Assembly (NCBI GenBank): GCA_903914415.1
Contig: CAIWOY010000417.1
Coordinates: 1-33,653, forward strand
Direction: 5' to 3'
DNA length: 33,653 bases
Source: an uncultured Phycisphaerales bacterium
Lineage (GTDB): Bacteria; Planctomycetota; Phycisphaerae; UBA1845; Fen-1342
The notes under the pieces are model-generated. The model was not told the origin of the DNA. It was given only the letters and a program-made list of their open reading frames with translations, and did no database searches. Positions 1 to 6,720 of the stretch are shown here, in pieces. A program made the translations under genes and the position numbers. The stretch's first letter is position 1; every line of letters starts with the position of its first letter.

Positions 1-120
1 CAGCTCGCGCTCGGCGAGCGGCTCGCCGCTCATCGCCCGCGGCGACCAGCGCCGGACGATCAGCGGCTCGACGGCGTGATCGGGGTGGCGGTACGCGCGT
101 GGGTCGGGCAGCTTGGACAT
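1..120 (-). CDS. Nitroreductase family protein, N-terminal 40 residues (cut by window edge)
   Basis: An ATG at 120 on the minus strand opens a frame that runs without a stop to the window edge. The visible 40 residues include PLIVRRWSPRAMSGEPL followed by AEREL, the N-terminal signature of a nitroreductase subfamily in which the RRWSPRAMS segment precedes the first FMN-binding residues. Family members are homodimeric FMN flavoproteins that reduce nitro compounds or quinones with NAD(P)H; the substrate here cannot be inferred. The catalytic core lies outside the window. The gene follows araB on the same strand with a 162-bp gap. The family call rests on recalled motif similarity, and the fragment is short. 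Confidence 0.72.
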   Translation of the reverse strand, partial: MSKLPDPRAYRHPDHAVEPLIVRRWSPRAMSGEPLAEREL

Positions 121-261
121 TGTGGCACCTCATGCCGTTCAATGATGGTCAGCGGAACGGGCGACGAACGGCGGTTTGTTCTTCTCGCTCGTGCCTCCGG
201 CCGGTGTCATCATGAGATCGTAGCACCCTCAGCGCGCCGCGCAGATTCCCCGGCAGTCCAC

Positions 262-281
262 GGCCGACACGGGGGTCGGCC
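262..281. repeat. Hairpin just downstream of the ribulokinase stop codon
   Basis: A perfect 7-bp inverted repeat (GGCCGAC at 262-268, GTCGGCC at 275-281) with a 6-nt loop lies directly beyond the TAG stop of the ribulokinase gene (283-285 on the minus strand). No T-run follows on the minus strand, so it is not a canonical intrinsic terminator. It may protect the 3' end of the mRNA or be part of the palindromic spacer DNA seen elsewhere in the window. Confidence 0.4.
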
Positions 282-282
282 G

Positions 283-1965
283 CTACGTTCGGCCGCGAAT
301 CTCCAGCAGCCGCTTCATCACGTGGTGCAGGTTGCCCTGCCAGCCTGGCGTGCCGAACGCGTCGTGCAGAGTGCGGTACAGGGCGTAGAGCTCCTCGTAC
401 ACGGCGTGGGCGGCGGCGCTGGGGCGATACACCTTCTTCTCGACGCCGCACATTGATTTCTGCGCCGTCGCGAACGAGTCGTAGCCGCCCGCGGCTCGCC
501 CGGCGACGACGGCGCCGGCGATCGCGGCCCCGAGCGCACACGTCTGCCCGGATCGGGCGACCTTCATCGCCCGCCCGGTCACGTCGGCGTAAACCTGCAT
601 CGTCAGCGGGCTCTTTTCCGCGATCCCGCCGCAATTCACGATCTGCTCCACCCGGACGCCATATTCCTCGAAGCGGTTGATGATCGCGAGGGCGCCGAAG
701 GCGGTGGCCTCGACGAGGGCGCGGTAGATGTCGGCGGGCGTGGTGTACAGGGTCTGCCCAAGCAGCAGCCCCGTCAGGCGTTGATCGACGAGGACCGTGC
801 GATTGCCGTTGTTCCAATCGAGCGCGAGCAGCCCGGACGCGCCGGGTTTGAGGCGGGCGGCGGCCGCGCTGAGGGCTTCGTGGGAGCCGGCACGCGGGCC
901 GCCGGGCTGAATGTAGGTGACGAACCAATTGAAGATGTCGCCGACCGCGGACTGGCCGGCCTCGAGCCCGAAGTAGCCTGGCAGGATGCTCCCGTCGACG
1001 ATGCCGCACAGGCCGGGGATGTCGGCGAGCGGCTGGGACGTGGGTGCGACCATCATGTCGCATGTGCTCGTGCCGATGATCTTCACCAGCGTCCCCGGCG
1101 CAATCCCGGCTCCGACGGCGCCCAGATGCGCGTCAATCGCCCCCACCGCGACGGGGATTCCGGCCGGAAGCCCCGTCCGCTGCGCCCATTCGTCAGTCAA
1201 GCCGCCCGCCGGCCGGTCGATGGCGCTCGCGTGCGCTGCCAGGCGCTGTCGCAGCTCCCCGAGCCGCGGGTCGAGGCCCGCGAGGAATTCCGCTTCGGGG
1301 TAGCCGCCCCACGCTGCGTTGTACATGGCCTTGTGGCCCGCCGCGCAGACGCCGACCGTCAGCCGCTCCGGCGACTCGGTGCCGGTCAGCATGGCCGGGA
1401 TCCAGTCCGCGATCTCGACCCACGCGTGCGCGGCGTCGAAGACGCGTGGGCTGGAACGCAGGCAGTGGAGGATCTTGCTGAAGAACCACTCGCTGCTGTA
1501 CCGGCCGCCGCACTTGGCGAGGTACGCGGGTCGCTGCTGGGCGGCGCGGGCGGTGATTTCCTCGGCCTCGGCGACCGAGGTATGGTCCTTCCAGAGCCAG
1601 GCGAGCGCGGCGGGGTCGCGGGCGAACCGCCGGTTGAAGGCCAGCGGGCGGCCGTTGCAATCGACGGGTAGCGGCGTGCTGCCGGTCGTGTCCACGCCGA
1701 TGCCGATGACCTGTGTGGCGCGGAAGCCGCGAATCGTGCGGCGGGCCGCGGCGAGGGCGCTGCGGATCGTCCGCGTCGCGCTCGTGACATAGTCCGCTGG
1801 ATGCTGCCGCGCGAGGTGCGGGTCGCGCGTGAGGATGACGCCGCGGCGGCCGTGCGCGTAGTTGGCCGTGGCGGTGGCGACCTCGCGGCCGTTGGCGAGA
1901 TCGACGAGCAGCGCGCGGGCGGACTCCGTACCGAAGTCGATGCCGAGGGCGTACTTCCGTGCCAT
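283..1965 (-). CDS. araB: L-ribulokinase (FGGY carbohydrate kinase)
   Basis: A 560-residue FGGY-family kinase, close to the usual AraB length. It phosphorylates L-ribulose to L-ribulose 5-phosphate with ATP in the cytosolic L-arabinose pathway. Visible motifs: the N-terminal phosphate-binding strand GIDFGTESAR (8-17); GIGVDTTGSTP (88-98); LWKDHT (124-129); the catalytic-base region GAIDAHLG (275-282, with Asp278); the ATP-site segment IGTSTCD (297-303); and GLEAGQSAVGDIFNW (333-347). These segments match AraB in particular rather than xylulo- or glycerol kinase. The ATG at 1965 is preceded by a GGAG. No araA or araD is adjacent; the upstream neighbour is a divergent HEAT-repeat gene. The substrate could differ, since some AraB homologues accept other ketopentoses. 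Confidence 0.93.
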   Translation of the reverse strand: MARKYALGIDFGTESARALLVDLANGREVATATANYAHGRRGVILTRDPHLARQHPADYVTSATRTIRSALAAARRTIRGFRATQVIGIGVDTTGSTPLPVDCNGRPLAFNRRFARDPAALAWLWKDHTSVAEAEEITARAAQQRPAYLAKCGGRYSSEWFFSKILHCLRSSPRVFDAAHAWVEIADWIPAMLTGTESPERLTVGVCAAGHKAMYNAAWGGYPEAEFLAGLDPRLGELRQRLAAHASAIDRPAGGLTDEWAQRTGLPAGIPVAVGAIDAHLGAVGAGIAPGTLVKIIGTSTCDMMVAPTSQPLADIPGLCGIVDGSILPGYFGLEAGQSAVGDIFNWFVTYIQPGGPRAGSHEALSAAAARLKPGASGLLALDWNNGNRTVLVDQRLTGLLLGQTLYTTPADIYRALVEATAFGALAIINRFEEYGVRVEQIVNCGGIAEKSPLTMQVYADVTGRAMKVARSGQTCALGAAIAGAVVAGRAAGGYDSFATAQKSMCGVEKKVYRPSAAAHAVYEELYALYRTLHDAFGTPGWQGNLHHVMKRLLEIRGRT

Positions 1966-2202
1966 GCGTCGGCGCTCCTCTGCGGTACGTGGAGAGCGGG
2001 GCTATGTCGTGGCCTGCGCGGCGACGGCGTCCGCGCGGCGGTGCGCGTATCTTGTCTGTTGCACCCACGGCGCACCAGGAGTCGTATGAGGAAAGTCCCG
2101 CTGAGTCATGGTGAGGCGCCGGCGCCGGCTCGGCTGCCGCGTTGAATTGTCTGGCGCAAGTTCGGCCCCCGGGACTGCCGCGGACCAAGCGGCCTCGGCG
2201 TG

Positions 2203-2208
2203 TATAAT
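2203..2208 (+). promoter_or_regulatory. Consensus -10 box (TATAAT) ahead of the HEAT-repeat gene
   Basis: A perfect TATAAT at 2203-2208 lies 35 bp before the ATG at 2244, in otherwise very GC-rich DNA where this hexamer is unlikely by chance. No good TTGACA-like -35 is seen at 16-18 bp spacing. Transcription would start near 2215, leaving room for the AGGAG at 2231-2235. Confidence 0.55.
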
Positions 2209-2243
2209 CCGAACGGAGGGCAGATACGCGAGGAGTTCTCACG

Positions 2244-3488
2244 ATGCTCCTGGCTCGCACACGTTCCGGGCATTGTTTGGGTGGCGGCTGGACGCGGGCG
2301 GGCATCGCGCTCTGCGTGTCGGCGCTGCCGGCGTGCGTGCCCGCCGTCGACGCGGACGTTTTCCATCTTCGTAACGGCGGTACGGTGGAGGGGCAGCTCG
2401 TCGCGACCGAGGGGGACGTGTATCGCGTGCGTACCGCGGCCGGCCTCATCGGGCTGCCGGTCAGCGCCGTGGAACGGACCGAGGCCGGCTCGACGGCGCT
2501 CGACGAGTACGACCGCCGGGTGCGGGAGACGCCGGACACGCCGGCGGACCAGACAACGCTGGGGCTGTGGTGTGCCGAGCACGGGCTGCGGACCGAGAGC
2601 AAGCGGCATCTGCAGCGGGCCGTCGCGCTGGACCCGGACTACGAGGCGGCCCAGCGGGCGCTCGGATTTGTGCGGGTCGGGACGTTGTGGGTGGACGGGC
2701 GAGCGGCCGGGGGGCGGAAGGTCGCCGCGCCCGAGCCGAAAGAGACCGACGCGGAGCGGCTGGCGCGAGCGATCCGCAACCAGTGGTATCCGCGCATCGC
2801 CGGCATCAAGTCGGCGCGCCTGGAGGGTGTCCGTCCGGAATGGCACGACGAGGGGCGGGCGATGATCCTGGCGATCAAGGACCCGCTGGCCATTCAGCCG
2901 CTGGCGGACGTGCTGGGGCGCGGCGACATCCGCACGCGGCGGGTGCTCGTCGAGGCGCTGGCGGCGTTTCCGCAGGACGAAGCCACGATGAACCTGGCCG
3001 CGCTGTCGTTCGTCGACGCGGACGCAGACGTGCGGCGGGCCGCGATCGCACAACTCGGGCGACGCGATGACCGGCGGATCGTGGAGCAGTACCGCGAGGC
3101 GCTGCACGTGCCGAGCGACGTGATCGCGCGGCGGGCGGCGTTTGCGCTGGGGGAATTGAAGGCGACCGACGCGGTTCCGGAGCTGATCGACGGGCTGACG
3201 GTCGAACGGAACAAGTGGGTCGAGGTGCCGGTGCGGCAGTGGTGGTGGCGTTTCGAGACCGTGTTCAACGGCAGCACCGTCGTGCAGCTCGGCGGCGGGG
3301 TCCAGGCCATACAGGAGCCGGAGTTCGGCATCTACATGCCGGCGGACGTGGTCGGCAATGAGTGGCAATACCGGCGAGTTACGGTCTACCGCACGGAGCT
3401 GCTGGAGGCCCTGCGGCGGATTACGGGGCAGGACTTCGGTTTCGACCGCGACGCTTGGCTGCGCTGGTACGAGCAGCGGAAGCGCTGA
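2244..3488 (+). CDS. Secreted HEAT-repeat protein
   Basis: A 414-residue protein of unknown specific function. Residues 1 to about 36 look like a Sec signal peptide (basic start, then a hydrophobic stretch rich in Leu, Cys, Ala and Val). Next comes a short beta module (about 39-75: FHLRNGGTVEGQLV, then YRVRTAAGLIGLPVSAV) of a kind I associate with planctomycete secreted proteins. A TPR-like helix pair follows (about 105-135, AEHGLRTESKRHLQRAVALD). HEAT-like helical pairs then run from about 210 to 320, with LVEALAAFPQD, DVRRAAIAQLG and IARRAAFALGELK. The C-terminus (330-414) is aromatic-rich and unrecognised. HEAT repeats usually mediate protein contacts, so a periplasmic scaffold role is likely. 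The ATG is supported by AGGAG at 2231-2235, 8 nt upstream. It is divergent from the ribulokinase gene. Confidence 0.82.
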   Translation: MLLARTRSGHCLGGGWTRAGIALCVSALPACVPAVDADVFHLRNGGTVEGQLVATEGDVYRVRTAAGLIGLPVSAVERTEAGSTALDEYDRRVRETPDTPADQTTLGLWCAEHGLRTESKRHLQRAVALDPDYEAAQRALGFVRVGTLWVDGRAAGGRKVAAPEPKETDAERLARAIRNQWYPRIAGIKSARLEGVRPEWHDEGRAMILAIKDPLAIQPLADVLGRGDIRTRRVLVEALAAFPQDEATMNLAALSFVDADADVRRAAIAQLGRRDDRRIVEQYREALHVPSDVIARRAAFALGELKATDAVPELIDGLTVERNKWVEVPVRQWWWRFETVFNGSTVVQLGGGVQAIQEPEFGIYMPADVVGNEWQYRRVTVYRTELLEALRRITGQDFGFDRDAWLRWYEQRKR

Positions 3489-3514
3489 CGCCGCCTCTTT
3501 CACGCGGGAGCGGC

Positions 3515-3520
3515 TACAAT
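3515..3520 (+). promoter_or_regulatory. Possible -10 box TACAAT overlapping the BtpA gene start
   Basis: TACAAT at 3515-3520 is a near-consensus -10 hexamer that overlaps the first ATG (3519) of the BtpA-family gene. Transcription from it would begin near 3527, almost exactly at the second in-frame ATG (3528), giving a leaderless mRNA. No clear -35 is visible. The alternative is that the first ATG is used with GGGAG (3506-3510) on a transcript from further upstream. Confidence 0.3.
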
Positions 3521-4355
3521 GGCGGGGATGACGCTATTCACACGACCGAAAGCCGTGGTGGGGATGATCCACGTCGGCGCGCTGCCGGGCACGCCGCGAT
3601 ATGGCGGGTCGCTCGACAAGATCGTCGCGCAGGCGGTCGAGGAGGCCCGGCTGTACACGCAGGCTGGCCTCGACGGGCTGCTGATCGAGAACATGCACGA
3701 CGTGCCGTACTTGTGCGGGCACGTCGGGCCGGAGATCGTCGCCCCGATGACCGCCGTCGGGCTCGCGGTTCGGCAGGCCAGCAGCTTGCCGCTGGGCGTG
3801 CAGATTCTTGCGGCGGCGAACCGGGAAGCGCTGGCCGTTGCGCAGGCGTGCGGGGCGGCGTTCGTGCGGGTCGAGAACTTCGCGTACGCGCACGTCGCGG
3901 ACGAGGGGCTGATGCCGACCGCGGAGGCGGGGCCGCTGCTGCGCTATCGACGGCAGATTGCCGCGGAGCACGTCCGGATCATCGCGGACGTGAAGAAGAA
4001 GCACTCGAGCCACGCGATCACGGCCGACGTGCCGCTGGCCGAGGCGGCGAAGACGGCCGAGTTCTTCGGGGCCGACGGCATCGTCGTCACCGGTGTTGCC
4101 ACGGGCGAGCCGGCCGCGGTAGAAGATGTGAAAACGGTGAAGCAGACGGTGCGCGTGCCCGTTTTCATCGGCTCCGGCCTGACGGCGGACAATCTGGCGC
4201 AGTATTGGCCGCACGCCGACGTGTTCATTGTCGGGTCGTCCTTCAAGGTGGACGGCCTGTGGTCAAATGCGGTAGATCCGGCGCGCGTGCAGCGCCTCGT
4301 GGACGTCGTGCGACGTTTGCGCACTCCGGCGCCCGAAGCGCGGGCGACGAGGTAA
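3519..4355 (+). CDS. BtpA/SgcQ family protein (TIM-barrel fold)
   Basis: A 278-residue protein matching the BtpA family from end to end. Its N-terminus has AVVGMIHVGALPGTPRY. Further motifs are GLDGLLIENMHDVPY (about 50-64), VQILAAANREALAVA, FVRVENFAYAHVADEG, IIADVKKKHSSHAI, GADGIVVTG and the phosphate-site-like VFIGSGLTADN. The family was named for a cyanobacterial photosystem I biogenesis factor and also includes SgcQ of an Escherichia coli sugar cluster; its reaction is not firmly established, and nothing else here suggests photosynthesis. The start is uncertain: ATG 3519 has GGGAG 8 nt upstream, while ATG 3528 gives the commoner MTLF-type N-terminus and could be leaderless. The thymidine kinase gene follows 13 bp downstream, so the two are probably co-transcribed. 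Confidence 0.85.
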   Translation: MAGMTLFTRPKAVVGMIHVGALPGTPRYGGSLDKIVAQAVEEARLYTQAGLDGLLIENMHDVPYLCGHVGPEIVAPMTAVGLAVRQASSLPLGVQILAAANREALAVAQACGAAFVRVENFAYAHVADEGLMPTAEAGPLLRYRRQIAAEHVRIIADVKKKHSSHAITADVPLAEAAKTAEFFGADGIVVTGVATGEPAAVEDVKTVKQTVRVPVFIGSGLTADNLAQYWPHADVFIVGSSFKVDGLWSNAVDPARVQRLVDVVRRLRTPAPEARATR

Positions 4356-4368
4356 ACAGGAGTTGCTT

Positions 4369-4965
4369 GTGGGTGGTTCGCTCGCTTCCGCGCGCGGCTC
4401 GGATGCCCGTGGGGGGCTCACCGTCATCGCCGGCTGCATGTTCGCCGGCAAGACGATACGGCTGATCGAGCATTTGGAGGCCGCGCGGGCCGCGGGCCGC
4501 CGCGTGGTCGCGTGCAAGCATCGGCTGGACGCCCGGTATCATCCCGATCGCCTCGTCACGCATGACGGGCGCGAATTCCCGGCGATCGCCGTCGCGGATT
4601 GTGCGGAACTGGCCGCGCGCGCCGACGCGGCGGAGGTCGTCGGCGTCGATGAGGCGCAATTCTTCGGACGGGAGCTGCCGGCGGTCTGCCAGACGCTAAT
4701 GGCGATGGGCAAGACGGTGATCGTGGCCGGCATCGACCACGACATGTGGGGTCAGCCGTTCCCGCCGCTACCGCAGCTCAAGGCGTTGGCGGACAAGGTG
4801 GAGCAGAAGTACGCGCCGTGCGGCGTTTGCGGGCAGCCGGCAGAGTTGCATCAACGGATGGTGCCGGTGGTGGATGGGAACCTAGTCGGCGGGCCGCGCG
4901 AGTTTCAGCCGCGGTGCCGGGCGCACTTTTCGCCGCCGCCGCTGCCGCCGCCGGTGTATGAATAG
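4369..4965 (+). CDS. tdk: Thymidine kinase (type II)
   Basis: A 198-residue type II thymidine kinase, of normal length, which phosphorylates thymidine to dTMP with ATP in the cytosolic salvage pathway. The P-loop GCMFAGKT lies near residues 22-29, a Cys variant of the usual GPMFSGKT. The Walker B and catalytic segment VVGVDEAQFF contains the expected general-base Glu. VIVAGIDHDMWGQPF matches the conserved region after it. A zinc site is indicated by CGVCG and, near the C-terminus, PRCRAH, giving a C-C-C-H set. GTG at 4369 was chosen because AGGAG (4358-4362) sits 6 nt upstream; a TTG at 4363 would abut that site. The ribosome-binding site lies just past the stop of the BtpA gene. Confidence 0.92.
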   Translation: MGGSLASARGSDARGGLTVIAGCMFAGKTIRLIEHLEAARAAGRRVVACKHRLDARYHPDRLVTHDGREFPAIAVADCAELAARADAAEVVGVDEAQFFGRELPAVCQTLMAMGKTVIVAGIDHDMWGQPFPPLPQLKALADKVEQKYAPCGVCGQPAELHQRMVPVVDGNLVGGPREFQPRCRAHFSPPPLPPPVYE

Positions 4966-4994
4966 GGCTCAGGGTTCGGGCTGCAGGGTTCAGG
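4965..4994 (+). repeat. Degenerate 7-base tandem array after thymidine kinase
   Basis: Beginning at the last base of the thymidine kinase stop codon are four consecutive 7-base units (GGGCTCA, GGGTTCG, GGCTGCA, GGGTTCA) plus a partial GGA. The units differ at two or three positions but keep a strict 7-nt period. This resembles the short tandemly repeated heptamers known from some bacterial intergenic regions. The spacer then runs to the next gene at 5109 with nothing else recognised. Confidence 0.6.
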
Positions 4995-5108
4995 ACAGCG
5001 GCCGGCGATTGACACGTGACGCGGGACAGGCTATCCAACCGCGGTGGTCCGGCGAGCGGCGCGCGGGAGCGCCGGCGCCGGCGGGTTCCCCGGATCGGAG
5101 AGACAAGC

Positions 5109-5897
5109 GTGGCGAAACCGAAGGTCGGCGTGGTGGGCGGCGGGGTCGTGGGCGGGGCGATGGTCAAGCTGTGCGGCCCCGACACGGTCGTGTTTGACCC
5201 CTACAAGCCCGAGCACGCCGGCAACAAGGGCAAGATCGACACGTGCGACGTGGTCTTCATCTGCGTGCCGACGCCGATGGGGCCGGACGGCCATTGCGAC
5301 ACGACCATCGTGGAGGAGGCGGTGGCGTGGGTGAAAGCACCCCTGCTCATCATCCGCTCGACGGTCGCGCCGGGCACGACCGACCGTCTGCGCCAGAAAT
5401 ACAACAAGCGCATCGTCTTTCAGCCCGAATACCTGGGCGAGACGGTGGGGCACGTCTTCGGCAACATGGCGGAGCGTGAGTTCATCGTGCTGGGCGGAAC
5501 GCCCGAGGATGTGTCGCGGGCCGCCGACTTCTACAAGCACTATTACAACTCCTGTGCGCGCTTCTACTTCGGCGATGCCCTGACCGCCGAGGTCTGCAAG
5601 TACATGGAGAACGCGTTTTACGCCGTCAAGGTGACATTCGTGAACGAATTCTACGACGTCGCCAAGGCGCACGGCGTGGACTTCAACCAGCTGCGCGAGC
5701 TGTGGCTGGCGGACCCGCGCATCAGCCGCGATCACACGTTCGTGTATCCCGACCGCCGTGGCTTTTCCGGAAAATGCCTGCCGAAGGACTGCAATGCGCT
5801 GGTCCATGCGTGCCGGCAGAAGGGCTACGAGCCGGAGTTCATGGCGGCGTGTCTGAAGATCAACGAGAAGTTCCAGGCGCTGAACAAGAACCGCTAA
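5109..5897 (+). CDS. Short UDP-glucose/GDP-mannose dehydrogenase-type protein lacking the C-terminal domain
   Basis: A 262-residue member of the UDP-glucose/GDP-mannose dehydrogenase family. It has the NAD-binding Rossmann start (VGVVGGGVVGGAM, 6-18), ICVPTPMGPDG (51-61), RSTVAPGTTD (83-92) and FQPEYLGE (104-111). The active-site helix is CKYMENAFYAVKVTFVNE (163-180; Lys164, Asn168). The catalytic Cys is in GFSGKCLPKD (Cys223, Asp227). Typical enzymes have 400-450 residues and a third, C-terminal nucleotide-sugar-binding domain; this one ends about 35 residues after the Cys motif. It could still oxidise a C6 alcohol to a uronate, or act on a different substrate. GTG at 5109 follows GGAG (5097-5100) by 8 nt. 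The stop codon abuts a dispersed palindromic repeat. Confidence 0.85.
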   Translation: MAKPKVGVVGGGVVGGAMVKLCGPDTVVFDPYKPEHAGNKGKIDTCDVVFICVPTPMGPDGHCDTTIVEEAVAWVKAPLLIIRSTVAPGTTDRLRQKYNKRIVFQPEYLGETVGHVFGNMAEREFIVLGGTPEDVSRAADFYKHYYNSCARFYFGDALTAEVCKYMENAFYAVKVTFVNEFYDVAKAHGVDFNQLRELWLADPRISRDHTFVYPDRRGFSGKCLPKDCNALVHACRQKGYEPEFMAACLKINEKFQALNKNR

Positions 5898-5980
5898 GTG
5901 TGCCTAACAGAACCCCCCTCCCTCCCAGGGAGGGGCTGGGGGAGGGTCGGAACCCTCCGATTCTGATAGGCGCTCTGAGC
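5895..5980 (+). repeat. Dispersed 86-bp palindromic repeat, copy 1
   Basis: This segment aligns without gaps to 22226-22311; by hand count 69 of 86 positions agree. Its core is a G/C-rich hairpin built from CCCCTCCCT and AGGGAGGGG, followed by a second G-run. The right part contains GATAGG and ends CTCTGAGC. It fills most of the 106-bp space before the hydrolase gene, and its first bases are the TAA stop of the dehydrogenase gene. It is flanked by CTAAG on the left and CTGAG on the right. Confidence 0.8.
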
Positions 5981-6003
5981 AGCATGGGCAAAGGACCGCC
6001 GCG

Positions 6004-6693
6004 ATGAGCTCCGCCAGCGCGACACGTTTGGTGCTGCTGCCCGGCCTGGGTGCCGACGTACGGCAGTTCGACCCGCAGCGGGCGGCGCTGCCCGGGCTGG
6101 AAGTGCCGGCGTGGTTGCCGCACTGGCCCGACGAATCGCTGTCGGACTATGGCCGGCGCATGGCGGCGACGATCACGCCCTCCGCGGGGTTTTGCCTGGG
6201 CGGCTCGTCCTTCGGGGGCATGGTGGCGCAGGAAATGGTCCGGCATCTGCAGCCGGCACCCCGCGCGGTGTTCCTGATTGCGAGCTGCCGCAGCGGCGCG
6301 GCGCTCGCTCCGCACCTCCGGTACTTCGTCGATTTCGCGGGGCTCTTTCCGGAGCGTACGTTTGAAGCGGGGCAGGGCGCGACGCCGCTGTTCGTCAGCA
6401 AGTTCGGGCACCTGCTGCCGTCGCAGCGGATGTTCTTCGAGGAGATGCTGGTCGCGGCGCAGCCGGCGTTCGTACGCTGGGGGATCCGCGCGATCACGGA
6501 GTGGCTGGGGGCGGGGGAGCTGCCGATGCCGGTGTACCACATTCACGGGAGCGACGACGAGCTGATTCCGTGCGAGAACGTGCACGCCGACTGCGTGATC
6601 CCGGGCGGCGGGCATCTCATCAACGTGACGCACGCCGGGGATGTGAATGCGTTCGTCGCCGAGCGGCTTGAGGCGCAGCGGTCGGGGGCGTGA
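6004..6693 (+). CDS. Alpha/beta hydrolase
   Basis: A 229-residue single-domain alpha/beta hydrolase without signal peptide. The first strand and oxyanion region is VLLPGLGADVRQF (about 10-22). The nucleophile elbow is CLGGSSFGGMV, with the Ser in GSSFG. The acid is in HIHGSDDELIP and the catalytic His in IPGGGHLINVTH. The complete triad indicates an active esterase, thioesterase or related hydrolase; the substrate cannot be told. ATG 6004 is preceded by AAGGA with 8-9 nt spacing. It converges on the UbiA-family gene with only 27 bp between stops, and sits downstream of the repeat at 5895-5980. Confidence 0.85.
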   Translation: MSSASATRLVLLPGLGADVRQFDPQRAALPGLEVPAWLPHWPDESLSDYGRRMAATITPSAGFCLGGSSFGGMVAQEMVRHLQPAPRAVFLIASCRSGAALAPHLRYFVDFAGLFPERTFEAGQGATPLFVSKFGHLLPSQRMFFEEMLVAAQPAFVRWGIRAITEWLGAGELPMPVYHIHGSDDELIPCENVHADCVIPGGGHLINVTHAGDVNAFVAERLEAQRSGA

Positions 6694-6720
6694 AGTGTGG
6701 GGAGCGGGGGCCGCGGGGTG

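Noticed and set aside
2118-2129. 12-bp perfect palindrome GCCGGCGCCGGC, also at 5071-5082
   Set aside because: Low-complexity G/C palindromes recur by chance in DNA of this composition; flanks of the two copies do not match.
2106-3503. 465-residue frame antisense to the HEAT-repeat gene
   Set aside because: Pro/Arg/His-rich translation without motifs; the plus-strand gene has a signal peptide, ribosome-binding site and promoter.
3519-4355. BtpA as evidence for a phototroph
   Set aside because: The family is widespread in non-phototrophs and no photosynthesis gene is present in the window.
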